The position numbers and the translations under genes were made by a program. From an uncultured Lachnospiraceae bacterium (GTDB lineage: Bacteria > Bacillota > Clostridia > Lachnospirales > Lachnospiraceae), in the NCBI GenBank assembly GCA_900550235.1, contig URRQ01000005.1, forward strand, positions 1-64,000: a stretch of 64,000 nt of DNA, in the 5' to 3' direction. The stretch's first letter is position 1; each line of letters opens with the position of its first letter. Of this stretch, positions 25,036-37,560 are shown in pieces. The notes beneath the pieces were generated by a model, which searched no databases, had not been told where the DNA came from, and was given only the letters and a program-made list of their open reading frames with translations.

Positions 25036-25599
25036 TTAAACTCTTGAAATGTACTCACCTGTACGTGTATCAATTTTAAGTCTGTCGCCAATTTCAACAA
25101 ATAATGGTACTGAAACCTGTGCTCCAGTTTCAACAATTGCCGGTTTTGTAGCTCCCTGTGCTGTGTTTCCTTTGAAGCCCGGCTCAGTCTCTGTAACATC
25201 AAGCTCTACTGTAAGAGGTGGTTCAATTGCAAATGGTTTCTCTTTGTATGAACTTACTGTTACTTCTTCATTCTCTTTTACAAATTTAAGAGAATCTCCT
25301 ACATCTTCAGCGCTTACTGCAATCTGATCATATGTTTCATTGTCCATGAAATAATAGAGATCTCCATCATTGTAAAGATACTGCATTTTCTTTCTCTCAA
25401 TAAATGCTTCCTGGAAAGACTCTGTCGGACGGTATGTTGTTTCTACAACACCTCCGTTGATAATGTCTTTTAGTTTTACACGAACAAACGCTGCACCTTT
25501 ACCCGGTTTTACATGCATGAAATCGATAACCTGACATACTTTCCCTTCGATTTCAAGTGTCATACCATTTCTAAATTCACCTGCTGACTTTGTTGCCAT
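25036..25599 (-). CDS. efp: Elongation factor P
   Basis: Rescues ribosomes stalled at polyproline runs. The 187-residue product has the three OB-like domains of EF-P and the tip loop [12 protein letters not shown], where the lysine of PGKG is the position modified in many species; no EpmA-type enzyme is in the window. It ends [12 protein letters not shown] as expected. AAGGAGG precedes the ATG. The yqeG and amidase genes lie upstream on the same strand but with 94 or more bases between. Confidence 0.97.
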   Translation of the reverse strand: MATKSAGEFRNGMTLEIEGKVCQVIDFMHVKPGKGAAFVRVKLKDIINGGVVETTYRPTESFQEAFIERKKMQYLYNDGDLYYFMDNETYDQIAVSAEDVGDSLKFVKENEEVTVSSYKEKPFAIEPPLTVELDVTETEPGFKGNTAQGATKPAIVETGAQVSVPLFVEIGDRLKIDTRTGEYISRV

Positions 25600-25693
25600 T
25601 CTATTTTCCTCCTTATATTACGTCCCAAAGGACATATTGCCTATATTACTGCATATAATTTTATAATAAATTACAAACTTTTTCAACCTTTTT

Positions 25694-26194
25694 TTACTTT
25701 TTGCGCTCTTTCATGTAAAAATAAAGTACAATCTTCTCCAAATACCGTTTGAACACAATCTGAATTTCTTCTTTTGGATGAATTGGTTTTACAAGAATAT
25801 TACGCATACCTGTACGTTTTGCTCCATACACATCTGTAAAAAGTTGATCTCCGATGAAAATTGTGTTTCCCAAATCCGTTCCCATAATTTCCATTGCCTT
25901 TTTATAATTCTTTGTAGATGGCTTATGAGCATTAAATACATAGTGACTTTCTACCTGTTTTGCAAAAGGTTTCACTCTCGGCTCTTGATTATTCGAAATC
26001 AGACAAGTCTGGAACCCTATTTCACGCAGTCTGTGGAATAACTTTATAGCTCTCTGATCCGCCGGAGCTCCATGTGGAACCAATGTATTATCTATATCAA
26101 ATACAAGCCCCCGATATCCCTCTTCGTATAGTTTTTCAAAGGGAATGACATATGTGGATGCAATATAGTCATCCGGAAAAAAACTCCTGAACAT
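25694..26194 (-). CDS. YqeG family HAD IIIA-type phosphatase
   Basis: A haloacid-dehalogenase phosphatase, by analogy with mitochondrial PTPMT/Gep4 and Bacillus YqeG possibly acting on phosphatidylglycerophosphate. The 166-residue protein has motif I DIDNT with Asp33 and Asp35, motif II in LISNNQE, the lysine of AHKPSTKNY and motif III GDQLFTDVYGAKRTGM. The length is usual for the family. Usual neighbours in other Firmicutes include efp, as here. The physiological substrate is not settled by sequence. Confidence 0.9.
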   Translation of the reverse strand: MFRSFFPDDYIASTYVIPFEKLYEEGYRGLVFDIDNTLVPHGAPADQRAIKLFHRLREIGFQTCLISNNQEPRVKPFAKQVESHYVFNAHKPSTKNYKKAMEIMGTDLGNTIFIGDQLFTDVYGAKRTGMRNILVKPIHPKEEIQIVFKRYLEKIVLYFYMKERKK

Positions 26195-26275
26195 AAACGT
26201 TTCCTTTCCTCTACTTTCTTTTGTAATATTATATCTCAGACTCGTTCCATCTACAATGCTTTTTCCAAAAATTGA

Positions 26276-26947
26276 TTATTTCATAGATTTCTTCACGTCT
26301 TTTTTAAACCTTTTCCACGCATCTTCATTCTCTACAAAATATTTTGGGCAAATCTTACCTGTTACATCATAATGCCGAATCACATCATTTTCATTTAAAT
26401 CAAATTTTTTGCAAAGCCATGCTGTCAATTCCACAAGAGATTGATAAGTATCTTTCGTATATTTTCCGTCTTCTTTCGGATGACATGTTTCGATAGATAC
26501 CGTATCGCTATTTCTCTCATTCGATGCATATGCCACTTCCCATGTAGGTACGCATTGTACAATCTCACCATCTAAACCTACAACAAAATGGCTGCTGGCT
26601 TTCGTTTGATGGCTGTCTTTCAATCCTTCAAAATAATCCCGATTTTGCATGGCAGTTGATCCCGGATTCGCTGTATAATGAATGACAATTCCATTAATTC
26701 TCCCTGTTTTAGTGCCGGGTCTGGAATATTCATTGACCGACAGAAGTTCTACATCCAACTCCGGCCTTGAGGCATCAATTTCATCTCCTGTTTTCTCCAC
26801 ATATTGATTCCTGTCAAATATACTACAACCTATGAATTTTTTTGCCACAAAACACAGAAACAATACAATCAATATAAAAAGTCCTATTCTTGTATATAAC
26901 TGTATCCTTCGTCGACTTTTTCTCCTTCTCCTTTTTGTTAATGCCAT
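26276..26947 (-). CDS. Membrane-anchored N-acetylmuramoyl-L-alanine amidase
   Basis: Cleaves the bond between MurNAc and the stem peptide. A basic N terminus (KRRRRKSRRR) precedes a single membrane helix (about 19-40); the rest is extracellular. The amidase-2/PGRP fold shows the zinc histidine in NGIVIHYTANPG, a second in ETCHPKEDGKYT region, and the late RHYDVTGKICPKYF with zinc His and the catalytic Lys-type position. No SPOR or SH3 wall-binding repeats are attached. The binding site for ribosomes is weak (CAGG). Confidence 0.9.
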   Translation of the reverse strand: MALTKRRRRKSRRRIQLYTRIGLFILIVLFLCFVAKKFIGCSIFDRNQYVEKTGDEIDASRPELDVELLSVNEYSRPGTKTGRINGIVIHYTANPGSTAMQNRDYFEGLKDSHQTKASSHFVVGLDGEIVQCVPTWEVAYASNERNSDTVSIETCHPKEDGKYTKDTYQSLVELTAWLCKKFDLNENDVIRHYDVTGKICPKYFVENEDAWKRFKKDVKKSMK

Positions 26948-27064
26948 ATATGTTCAACCTGATCTTTCGTATAATATCTATTATGTTAGCATATTTTCAG
27001 CAAAACTTCTTTAGAACTTTCTCAAAAGATATTTATATTTTTCTTAAGATTATTTATTGATCCA

Positions 27065-27091
27065 AAAATGAGACAGGCAAAAGCCTGTCCC
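27065..27091 (-). terminator. Terminator of guaB
   Basis: A 7-bp stem GACAGGC / GCCTGTC with a TTTT loop and an ATTTTT tail on the minus strand, 16 bases after the stop. Confidence 0.8.
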
Positions 27092-27106
27092 ATCTCTTAT
27101 ACGTTC

Positions 27107-28591
<1,485 letters not shown>

Positions 28592-28705
28592 TCATTGTTA
28601 CATTGCTTTTGCATGTTAAATATTAATAAGTATAACTAATAATATTTTCTTTTTCTATAAGTTATTGTTATATTACATTACAAAAAACTTTTACTTCTGT
28701 CAAGT

Positions 28706-29194
28706 CTAAATTACTACTTTTCTTGGTGCAAGCATCTTATAACCATTTAAGATAATATCATTTGGCTCAAAAATCACTTTAATTTTCTGTCCATTCTGCT
28801 GCACGATCAGATCATACGTCTTCTTTTCTGAATCAAAACTACTAAAATTCAATGTCTTTGTAACTTGAATTCTTTTCACTTCTTCTGACCCGCTTGGTGC
28901 AAGTATTTCAAGATCTGAGATTGCTGCTGAAAATACTCTCTTTCTTTTCGCCTTTCCCATAATCTTGTCGATGTCTAAATCGCCGTTCACATACAAGTAT
29001 TCAAACTCTAAATTCTGACCTCTGAACACAAAAACATCTGCCGTAATCATAATAACGGGCAAAATAATTCCAAACGGAATAAAAAGAATAACTGCAAATG
29101 AAACAACGGTAAGCAAAATCATCAATACTTTGATCATAATCGATGATCCTGTAGTTTTTTTCTTCACCAATTGTTCTGTGTAAAAATCGTTCAT
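28706..29194 (-). CDS. DUF6106-like two-helix membrane protein
   Basis: A 162-residue protein of unknown function, probably of the DUF6106 family found in Lachnospiraceae (recalled from the MNDFYTEQLVKKK start, not verified). Two adjacent membrane helices (about 22-60) form a hairpin, followed by a cytoplasmic domain with YLYVNGDLDIDKIMGKAKRKR, which resembles a membrane-attached PH-like fold. The ATG at 29194 follows GGAGG; the reading from 29245 lacks a binding site. It stands alone between guaB and groEL. Confidence 0.7.
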   Translation of the reverse strand: MNDFYTEQLVKKKTTGSSIMIKVLMILLTVVSFAVILFIPFGIILPVIMITADVFVFRGQNLEFEYLYVNGDLDIDKIMGKAKRKRVFSAAISDLEILAPSGSEEVKRIQVTKTLNFSSFDSEKKTYDLIVQQNGQKIKVIFEPNDIILNGYKMLAPRKVVI

Positions 29195-29245
29195 AGTGCG
29201 CCTCCATATTTCTGATGTTCTTATTATTGTATCACAAGGGAACAA

Positions 29246-29276
29246 AAAAAGTCTACCTCAATAAGGTAGACTTTTT
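29246..29276 (-). terminator. Terminator of groESL
   Basis: A 13-bp stem AAAAAGTCTACCT / AGGTAGACTTTTT with a CAATA loop directly after the groEL stop; symmetrical, so it may work both ways. Confidence 0.88.
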
Positions 29277-29283
29277 ATTTTCT

Positions 29284-31217
<1,934 letters not shown>

Positions 31218-31248
31218 TTTAATTCCTCCTTGAATACTCTTTATGTTA

Positions 31249-31275
31249 TTAGCACTCAGTAACGGCGAGTGCTAG
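31249..31275 (-). promoter_or_regulatory. CIRCE element (HrcA operator) of groESL
   Basis: TTAGCACTC, nine bases, GAGTGCTAG: 17 of 18 arm bases match the CIRCE consensus. It lies 32 bases before the groES start. hrcA itself is not in this window. Confidence 0.95.
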
Positions 31276-31298
31276 AAGCCTCTGGTAATAAAATATCA

Positions 31299-31622
31299 CT
31301 ATGCCTCCTCTTTGTCAACACAGTTTATATTTATTTTATAAAAACCCTTTTCTACTTGGAAAACGAGAATATTACCATTTTGATTACAATATCTCTCTAC
31401 AATCTTTCCTTCGCTGGCTACTGTTTCTTCTCCTTTACAAATCGTACAGTCATAGATTCCGTCTAAAGATATCTGATCGATCTCATTCCCTTCCAAAATC
31501 AAATATATGCAGTCTCGATCGTAATCATACTTCAAAACTGAACAGGAATGTATTTCTTCATCACACTGAGCGCCTTCAAGAATAATTTTCTTCATCTTTA
31601 GAATTGCTTTGGCATTTTCCAT
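31299..31622 (-). CDS. Conserved-type protein of unknown function downstream of codY
   Basis: A 107-residue protein not recognised. It starts MENAKAILKMKKIILEG (GAGAGG 9 bases before the ATG at 31622) and is predicted mostly beta: KYDYDRDCIYLILEGNEIDQ, LDGIYDCTI, KIVERYCNQNGNILVFQVEKGFYK. The strand pattern and short size suggest a small PilZ-like or OB-like barrel, but no motif proves it. Five cysteines are scattered without a metal-site spacing. It lies between a codY terminator and the CIRCE element, so it is probably its own unit. Confidence 0.6.
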   Translation of the reverse strand: MENAKAILKMKKIILEGAQCDEEIHSCSVLKYDYDRDCIYLILEGNEIDQISLDGIYDCTICKGEETVASEGKIVERYCNQNGNILVFQVEKGFYKININCVDKEEA

Positions 31623-31660
31623 TTTTATTTCCTCTCTTTTGCAAATCATTTTTTCTGTTA

Positions 31661-31692
31661 TAAAAGGGTATCAGTTAACTGATACCCTCTTT
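31661..31692 (-). terminator. Terminator of codY
   Basis: A perfect 22-base palindrome GGGTATCAGTT-AACTGATACCC flanked by AAAAGA and TTTTAT on the minus strand, shortly after the codY stop. Confidence 0.88.
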
Positions 31693-31701
31693 TCTCTGTT
31701 C

Positions 31702-32478
31702 TTATCTGTTCTTTTTAATTCTTTCCAACTCATCGAACACATAATCATTCACTACCTTGATATAAGTTCCCTTCATACCGGATGAACGCGATTCAATTAC
31801 ACCTGCACTTTCGAATTTGCGTAATGCATTGACTATGACAGATCTTGTAATTCCAACTCTGTCTGCAATCTTACTTGCCACAAGAATTCCTTCTGTACCT
31901 TCCAGTTCATCAAAAATATGAATGATCGCTTCCAACTCTGAGAAAGAAAGTGTACTCATAGCAGATTTCACAATCTGTTCTTTTCTTGATTCTTCCGCGC
32001 TTTCTTCATTGACAGAACGAAGCATTTCAAGTCCTACAACTGTTGTGCCGTATTCACTTAAAATAATATCATCAATCTCATAGTTCTCATTCTCTTTATA
32101 CATGAAAAGTGTTCCAAGTCTTTCGCCCGCAATATTGATCGGAGTAATCATCGCCTGGTACCCCTGTACTACCTCTGACGAAAAACCTAACGTTTCAAGA
32201 TTTACATTCTCTTTTGTTGACAATATATTTAAAAGTCGTTCATTCAACATCTTGTCAATATAAGAACCTACTTTATCCTGAACAAGTTCTACAATAGTTG
32301 TGACATTATCATTCTCTCCGACTCCGAGAACTTTTCCCTTTTTACTGATTACCAATACCGTTGATTTTAAAATCTCTGTCAATACTTCGCAAATATCATT
32401 AAATACTACTTTACTGGAATTGTTATTATGGAGAAGCTTATTAATCTTCCTTGTTTTATCCAACAATTGCACACTCAT
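31702..32478 (-). CDS. codY: GTP-sensing pleiotropic repressor CodY
   Basis: Global regulator that represses amino-acid uptake, biosynthesis and other stationary-phase genes when GTP and branched-chain amino acids are high. The 258-residue protein has the N-terminal GAF effector domain (starting SVQLLDKTRKINKLL) and the winged helix at about 200-258 (ASKIADRVGITRSVIVNALRK as recognition region, described by positions 205-225). Length is standard. It lies 94 bases beyond topA; a GGAGGAAG site precedes the ATG. The AzlCD exporter and PepV here are typical kinds of CodY targets, but no convincing box was found at them. Confidence 0.97.
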   Translation of the reverse strand: MSVQLLDKTRKINKLLHNNNSSKVVFNDICEVLTEILKSTVLVISKKGKVLGVGENDNVTTIVELVQDKVGSYIDKMLNERLLNILSTKENVNLETLGFSSEVVQGYQAMITPINIAGERLGTLFMYKENENYEIDDIILSEYGTTVVGLEMLRSVNEESAEESRKEQIVKSAMSTLSFSELEAIIHIFDELEGTEGILVASKIADRVGITRSVIVNALRKFESAGVIESRSSGMKGTYIKVVNDYVFDELERIKKNR

Positions 32479-32572
32479 TATTCTTCCTCCGTTTTTCGAA
32501 AATTTTAAACTTTCTATTACCTTTCCATATTATCATACAATTTTCAACTAATCAACGAATTTTCACGAAATA

Positions 32573-34639
32573 TTATTTTTTATTCACAATATAACCGCAT
32601 TTCTCATCTGCGCACAGAAGCTTATTACCTTTTTCTACCATATACCCACCACATTGCGGACATTTTTCTTTTGAAGGTTTTTGCCATGTCATAAAATCAC
32701 AATTTGGATTATCCTCGCATCCATAATATTTTCTGCCCTTTTTTGTCTTGCGGATCACTACATCCTTGCCACATTTCGGGCAGGATACTCCTACCTTTTC
32801 AAGATACGGCTTTGTATTTCTACATTCCGGAAATCCGGGACATGCAAGGAATTTCCCATGCGGACCATATTTGATCACCATGTTTCTTCCGCATTCTTCA
32901 CAGATTACATCTGTTACCTCATCCTCGATTTTAACTGTTTCCAACTCTTTTTCTGCAGTTTTTACTGCTTCCTCAAGATCCGGATAGAAATTACGAATAA
33001 CTGACTTCCATTCTACAGCGCCTTCTTCCACACGGTCTAACAGCCCTTCCATATTTGCCGTAAAATTCACATCAACAATACTTGGGAATGATTGTTTCAT
33101 CATATTATTTACAACTTCTCCCAATTCTGTTAAATACAAATTTTTTTGCTCTTTTGCTACATAACGTCGGCTAATAATCGTAGAGATTGTCGGTGCATAC
33201 GTACTTGGACGGCCAATCCCCAGTTCTTCCAATGTTTTGACCAAAGATGCTTCTGTATAATGTGCAGGCGGCTGTGTAAAGTGTTGTTTTGACTGCAATT
33301 CTTCTTTTGTAAGAACTGTGTTCATATCAATTGCTTTTACAAGCACATTATTTTCTTCTTTTTCTTCATCAGACTCAATGTATACCGAACGGAATCCTTC
33401 AAATACAATTTTAGAAGCAGAAACAGTAAAACGATATTCTCCGGCTCCAATTTTTACTGAAGTTGTTTCATATTTTGCCTGTTGCATCCTGCTTGCTACA
33501 AACCGTTTCCATATCAACTGATATAAACGAAACTGATCGCGTGTGAGAGAATCTTTTAATGATGCCGGAGTCCGATTCACATCTGTCGGACGGATTGCTT
33601 CATGAGCATCTTGAATCTTTTTCCCTTGTTCCTTATTTTTCTTAACTTCGGTTACATATGCATCTCCATAAACTCCTGCAATATACTCCCTCACATTTTG
33701 TTCTGCCTCTTCTGACACTCTTGTAGAGTCCGTACGAAGATAGGTGATCACACCAACAGTTCCATTCCCTTTGATATCAATTCCTTCATACAATTGCTGC
33801 GCAATTCTCATTGTTTTCTGTGTTGCAAAATTCAATGCTTTTGACGCTTCTTGCTGAAGCGTACTTGTTGTAAAAGGAAGAGGAGATTTCTTTGTTCTCT
33901 CATTCTTCTTAATTTCTTCTACTTTATATTCTTCATCTTGAATCTTCTCTATAATCTGATCCAATTCTTCTTTTGAACCAATCGTCTTTTTCCCTTCTTT
34001 TGTTCCATAGAACTTTGCTGTAAGCGGTTTTTTCTCACCTTTTACTTTAAGAACCGCATCTAAAGTCCAATACTCTTCCGGGATAAATTGATCGATTTCT
34101 TCTTCTCTATCTGCAATGATACGAAGCGCTACTGACTGTACACGACCGGCGCTTAACCCACGTTTCACCTTCGCCCATAAAAGCGGACTGATCCGATAAC
34201 CTACAATACGATCGAGCGCTCTTCGTGCCTGCTGGGAATCCACCAGATTCATATCTATTTCTCTCGCATCTTTGATTGCTGCTTTCACCGCATTTTTTGT
34301 AATCTCGTTAAAGCTTACCCGATACATTTTTTTATCTTCTAATTTTAATGCCTTCACAAGATGCCATGCAATTGCTTCTCCCTCACGGTCCGGGTCAGTT
34401 GCAAGAAAGATTTTATCCGCTTTTTTTACTTCTTTTCTTAAGTTTGCGAGAATTTCTCCTTTTCCGCGAATTGTAATATATTTCGGTTCATAGTCATTCT
34501 CCACATCTATTCCAAACTGACTTTTCGGGAAATCTCTGACATGCCCTTGGGATGCCGCAACAACATAATTACTTCCCAAAAACTTTTTAATTGTCTTAAC
34601 TTTTGCCGGTGATTCCACAATCACAAGATAACGTGCCAT
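32573..34639 (-). CDS. topA: DNA topoisomerase I
   Basis: Relaxes negative supercoils by a single-strand break. From the ATG at 34639 (AGGAGTATAGT ahead) the 688-residue protein begins MARYLVIVESPAKVKTIKKF. It has the Toprim acidic DxDxE in TDPDREGEA (81-89), the catalytic Tyr300 in GVITYLRTDSTR, and three C-terminal four-cysteine zinc ribbons (CEECG..., CPKCG..., CPQCG...). The dprA stop lies two bases before the start, so they are probably coupled: comM-dprA-topA form one unit. Confidence 0.98.
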   Translation of the reverse strand: MARYLVIVESPAKVKTIKKFLGSNYVVAASQGHVRDFPKSQFGIDVENDYEPKYITIRGKGEILANLRKEVKKADKIFLATDPDREGEAIAWHLVKALKLEDKKMYRVSFNEITKNAVKAAIKDAREIDMNLVDSQQARRALDRIVGYRISPLLWAKVKRGLSAGRVQSVALRIIADREEEIDQFIPEEYWTLDAVLKVKGEKKPLTAKFYGTKEGKKTIGSKEELDQIIEKIQDEEYKVEEIKKNERTKKSPLPFTTSTLQQEASKALNFATQKTMRIAQQLYEGIDIKGNGTVGVITYLRTDSTRVSEEAEQNVREYIAGVYGDAYVTEVKKNKEQGKKIQDAHEAIRPTDVNRTPASLKDSLTRDQFRLYQLIWKRFVASRMQQAKYETTSVKIGAGEYRFTVSASKIVFEGFRSVYIESDEEKEENNVLVKAIDMNTVLTKEELQSKQHFTQPPAHYTEASLVKTLEELGIGRPSTYAPTISTIISRRYVAKEQKNLYLTELGEVVNNMMKQSFPSIVDVNFTANMEGLLDRVEEGAVEWKSVIRNFYPDLEEAVKTAEKELETVKIEDEVTDVICEECGRNMVIKYGPHGKFLACPGFPECRNTKPYLEKVGVSCPKCGKDVVIRKTKKGRKYYGCEDNPNCDFMTWQKPSKEKCPQCGGYMVEKGNKLLCADEKCGYIVNKK

Positions 34640-34640
34640 A

Positions 34641-35759
34641 CTATACTCCTCCAAAACCAGCCTTTCTCACATAATAATTTTTCGATATTTCTTCTACATA
34701 TCCCTTTACCTGTAAAGAAATCAACTGATTTACTAATTCTGAAATTTGCATTTTGGTTTCCTCCACAAGTTGATTGATATTCTTTGGATACAAACCGAGA
34801 CAACTATACACCATATTTTCCCGTGATTCAAGCATTATTTTATTTTTTAACTTCTTTTTCACATCTTCTTCTCCAAAAATATGCAGTTCTTCCAGCAAAT
34901 CTCTCGGTGACAGTAGAATGCCAGCCCCTTGTTTGATCAACCGGTTACACCCTTCGCTTAAGCTGCTATTAATCGGTCCAGGGAGCGCATATACATCCTT
35001 TCCAAGTTCTAACGCCTGGTCCGCTGTAATTAAAGATCCACTTTTTTCTTTCGCCTCCATAACAAGAACTACATCAGCTAATGCACTAATGATTCGATTG
35101 CGCGCCGGAAAATATTGTGGCAATGGCATTGTTCCTGGTGGAAATTCTGTAAGAATTCCCCCTCGTTCTTGAAGATCTATATATAAACCAAGATGATCCT
35201 TTGGATAACAGATATCTACACCGTTTCCTAAAATCGCATAAGATCTTCCCCCAACATTCAATGCACCCCTGTGTCCCGCTCCATCTACTCCTCTAGCCAT
35301 TCCACTTATAATATCAATTCCATGAGCCGCTAATTCTTCTCCAAATTCAATTGCCATCCGCTCCCCATACGGACTACAACCTCTGGCTCCCACAATCGCA
35401 ACTTTTACCGTTTGATCAGACAGGAATTTTCCTTTCAAATACAGCGCATAAGGCGGGGTTGTAAGACAGTCCAGTTCTTTTGGATACTTCGGATGAAAAT
35501 ATGGAAGAAATACAATTCCATTTCTTTCTAATTTCTCATACTCTTCCTCTATGTTCCAACTTTTTCTCGCTTCTATCAGTTCTTCAGCTTCTTCCTTTTT
35601 ATCCAGAATGCCTTTCAACTCTGTTTCTTCCATATAATAAAGTTGTTTTGCCGATCCAATGTATTCCCTCACTTTTCGTTTTTCTTTATTTCTTATCCTT
35701 TTCACACAAGCAAACCAATATTCGTACTTCATTTCTTCTGTTATCTTCTTTTCTTTCAT
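34641..35759 (-). CDS. dprA: DNA processing protein DprA
   Basis: Loads RecA on incoming single-stranded DNA during natural transformation. The 372-residue protein has an N-terminal SAM-like region (1-75), the Rossmann fold with VGARGCSPYGE (about 123-133), SGMARGVDGAGHRGAL and PARNRIISALADVVLVMEA, and a C-terminal winged helix (about 305-365). Start immediately follows the comM stop (TAAATG) with GAAAGGAAG ahead. No DNA-uptake pilus genes are in the window, so a competence role here is inferred from family and operon only. Confidence 0.96.
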   Translation of the reverse strand: MKEKKITEEMKYEYWFACVKRIRNKEKRKVREYIGSAKQLYYMEETELKGILDKKEEAEELIEARKSWNIEEEYEKLERNGIVFLPYFHPKYPKELDCLTTPPYALYLKGKFLSDQTVKVAIVGARGCSPYGERMAIEFGEELAAHGIDIISGMARGVDGAGHRGALNVGGRSYAILGNGVDICYPKDHLGLYIDLQERGGILTEFPPGTMPLPQYFPARNRIISALADVVLVMEAKEKSGSLITADQALELGKDVYALPGPINSSLSEGCNRLIKQGAGILLSPRDLLEELHIFGEEDVKKKLKNKIMLESRENMVYSCLGLYPKNINQLVEETKMQISELVNQLISLQVKGYVEEISKNYYVRKAGFGGV

Positions 35760-37274
35760 TTACATTTTCTTCCTTTCTTCCATCGTACGATAGGCAACTG
35801 CTTCCCGCAGATGATTTATTTGAATCCATTCTTCTCCTTCTAGATCTGCAATTGTACGCGCTGTTTTTAACACTTTATGGTATGTCCTTACAGTTAATGA
35901 CAACCTATCGTAAATCTGCCTCATAAACTCCTTTTCTTTTTCACCTAACACACAATATCGTGCAAGTTCCGAAGCAGTAAGCACTGCATTTGTAATTCTT
36001 CTTCCATAACGTTTGTATTGTATTTCCCGTGCCTTACACACACGCCTTCTTATACTTTCCGATGTTTCTTCTTCCTTTTCTTCACACAGCTCTTCATATT
36101 CTACTTTTGCCGCCTCCACACACAGATCGATCCTATCCAAAAACGGACCGGAGATATGACTCTGATACTGATAAACTTCATGTGGGGTACATACACACTT
36201 ATTCATATCAGGATAATATCCGCACTTGCAAGGGTTCATAGCTGCTACCAACATAAATTCTGCAGGAAATCGATAGGTTCCGGTTCTTCTCGTTATGCTG
36301 ATACTCTTTTCCTCCATCGGCTGGCGAAGCACGTCCAAAACATCTCGTCTAAATTCCGGAAGTTCGTCCAAAAATAATACACCATGATTTGCCATACTGA
36401 TTTCTCCCGGAACCGGAATCATTCCACCGCCAACTAATGCAGCTCTTGTCACCGTCTGATGAGGACTCCGAAATGGAGGTGTATAGAGTAATGGAGCATC
36501 TTCATCTATCAGCCCTAATATACTGTATATTTTCGTAACTTCTATACACTCTTGTTCTGACAAAAGCGGTAAAATTGTAGGAATTCTTCGCGCAATCATT
36601 GTCTTCCCTGCACCGGGTGGTCCAATCAATAAAATATTATGTAGCCCTGCCGCAGCAATTTCTGCCGCTCGTTTTAAAAATCTCTGTCCTTTTATATCAG
36701 AAAAATCCATTGTTTCTTCTACTTTTTCTCGCATTTCTTTCGCATGTTTTAGCTTTGGCTCTTCTTCGCCATTTAACAATTTGCACAATTCGGAAAGCGA
36801 GCTCACTCCCCACACCGGAATTCCATCTATGATCTCTGCTTCTCGACTATTTCCTTTTGGAACAACACACAATCGACATCCGAATTTTTTCGCCTCAATC
36901 ACAATCGGTAATATTCCCGGGACCTTCCGAACGCTCCCATCCAATCCAAGTTCTCCTATAAACAAAACCTTTTCCACACACTGTTCTTTCACATATCCCA
37001 GAGAAGTCAAAATAGAAATCGCAATCGGAAGATCAAACGATGCTCCTCTTTTTCTAACATTTGCAGGAGAAAGATTCACTACGATTTTTTTTGCCGGCAA
37101 CGTAAATTCCGTATTACGTATGGCTGTTCTGACTCGTTCTCCCGCTTCTTTTACTTCAGATGACAAATACCCTACCATATGAAATAAGGGTAAGCCATTA
37201 CTGATATCTGCTTCTACATGAACGAACTGAACCTCCAGCCCATGTATGGCAGCAGACAAAACTGTACTATACAT
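35760..37274 (-). CDS. comM: YifB/ComM family Mg-chelatase-like AAA+ ATPase
   Basis: Hexameric helicase that promotes branch migration of integrating DNA in transformation. The 504 residues comprise the N-terminal ChlI-like domain (GLPLFHMVGYLSSEVKEAGERV split over 29-50), Walker A GPPGAGKTM near 218, Walker B LFLDELPEF and the arginine-finger region PCKCGYYPD, then a C-terminal Mg-chelatase domain with the YHKVLKTARTIADLEG block. First gene before dprA and topA. Its upstream 270 bases carry several hairpins. Confidence 0.95.
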   Translation of the reverse strand: MYSTVLSAAIHGLEVQFVHVEADISNGLPLFHMVGYLSSEVKEAGERVRTAIRNTEFTLPAKKIVVNLSPANVRKRGASFDLPIAISILTSLGYVKEQCVEKVLFIGELGLDGSVRKVPGILPIVIEAKKFGCRLCVVPKGNSREAEIIDGIPVWGVSSLSELCKLLNGEEEPKLKHAKEMREKVEETMDFSDIKGQRFLKRAAEIAAAGLHNILLIGPPGAGKTMIARRIPTILPLLSEQECIEVTKIYSILGLIDEDAPLLYTPPFRSPHQTVTRAALVGGGMIPVPGEISMANHGVLFLDELPEFRRDVLDVLRQPMEEKSISITRRTGTYRFPAEFMLVAAMNPCKCGYYPDMNKCVCTPHEVYQYQSHISGPFLDRIDLCVEAAKVEYEELCEEKEEETSESIRRRVCKAREIQYKRYGRRITNAVLTASELARYCVLGEKEKEFMRQIYDRLSLTVRTYHKVLKTARTIADLEGEEWIQINHLREAVAYRTMEERKKM

Positions 37275-37363
37275 TAAAGCACTCCTTTCTTACATGCACA
37301 TAACTATGACATAAGACATACTTATGCTTATTTAAAAAATTTCAATTTTTATTTTGAATATAT

Positions 37364-37470
37364 TGGCAGAGCTGCCAGATTTAAACGAAAGCAGATAGCT
37401 TTCTGAATTTCCATTACTATACCACGTTTCTATCCATTTTACAAGTTGAAAAAGGCGAAAACAACTTGTA
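37364..37470. repeat. Three inverted repeats between comM and sigK
   Basis: Between the divergent genes stand a 6-bp repeat TGGCAG/CTGCCA (37364-37377), a hairpin GAAAGC-AGATA-GCTTTC (37387-37403), and a 9-bp repeat TACAAGTTG ... CAACTTGTA (37440-37470, 13-base spacer). None is followed by a clean T run. They may be leader hairpins of comM or operators. Confidence 0.5.
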
Positions 37471-37495
37471 TATCAAAAATTCTATTTTTCTTTCT

Positions 37496-37533
37496 TATGG
37501 AAAAGCACAATTGCTTTTCCATACACATACACT
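37496..37533 (+). promoter_or_regulatory. Sporulation-type promoter with hairpin before sigK
   Basis: CATACACT at 37526-37533 matches the sigma-E -10 consensus CATACANT fully and contains the sigma-K form CATANNNTA. GCACAAT (37505-37511), 14 bases upstream, matches 5 of 7 bases of the sigma-E -35 GCATATT. A 12-bp perfect stem TATGGAAAAGCA / TGCTTTTCCATA (37496-37523) covers the -35, so it is more likely an operator than an RNA hairpin. Confidence 0.55.
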
Positions 37534-37560
37534 ATATAGAAAATGCTAAGAGGTGCCATC

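Noticed and set aside
36018..36377. Plus-strand frames within comM
   Set aside because: Shadows of the conserved comM frame with no own signals.
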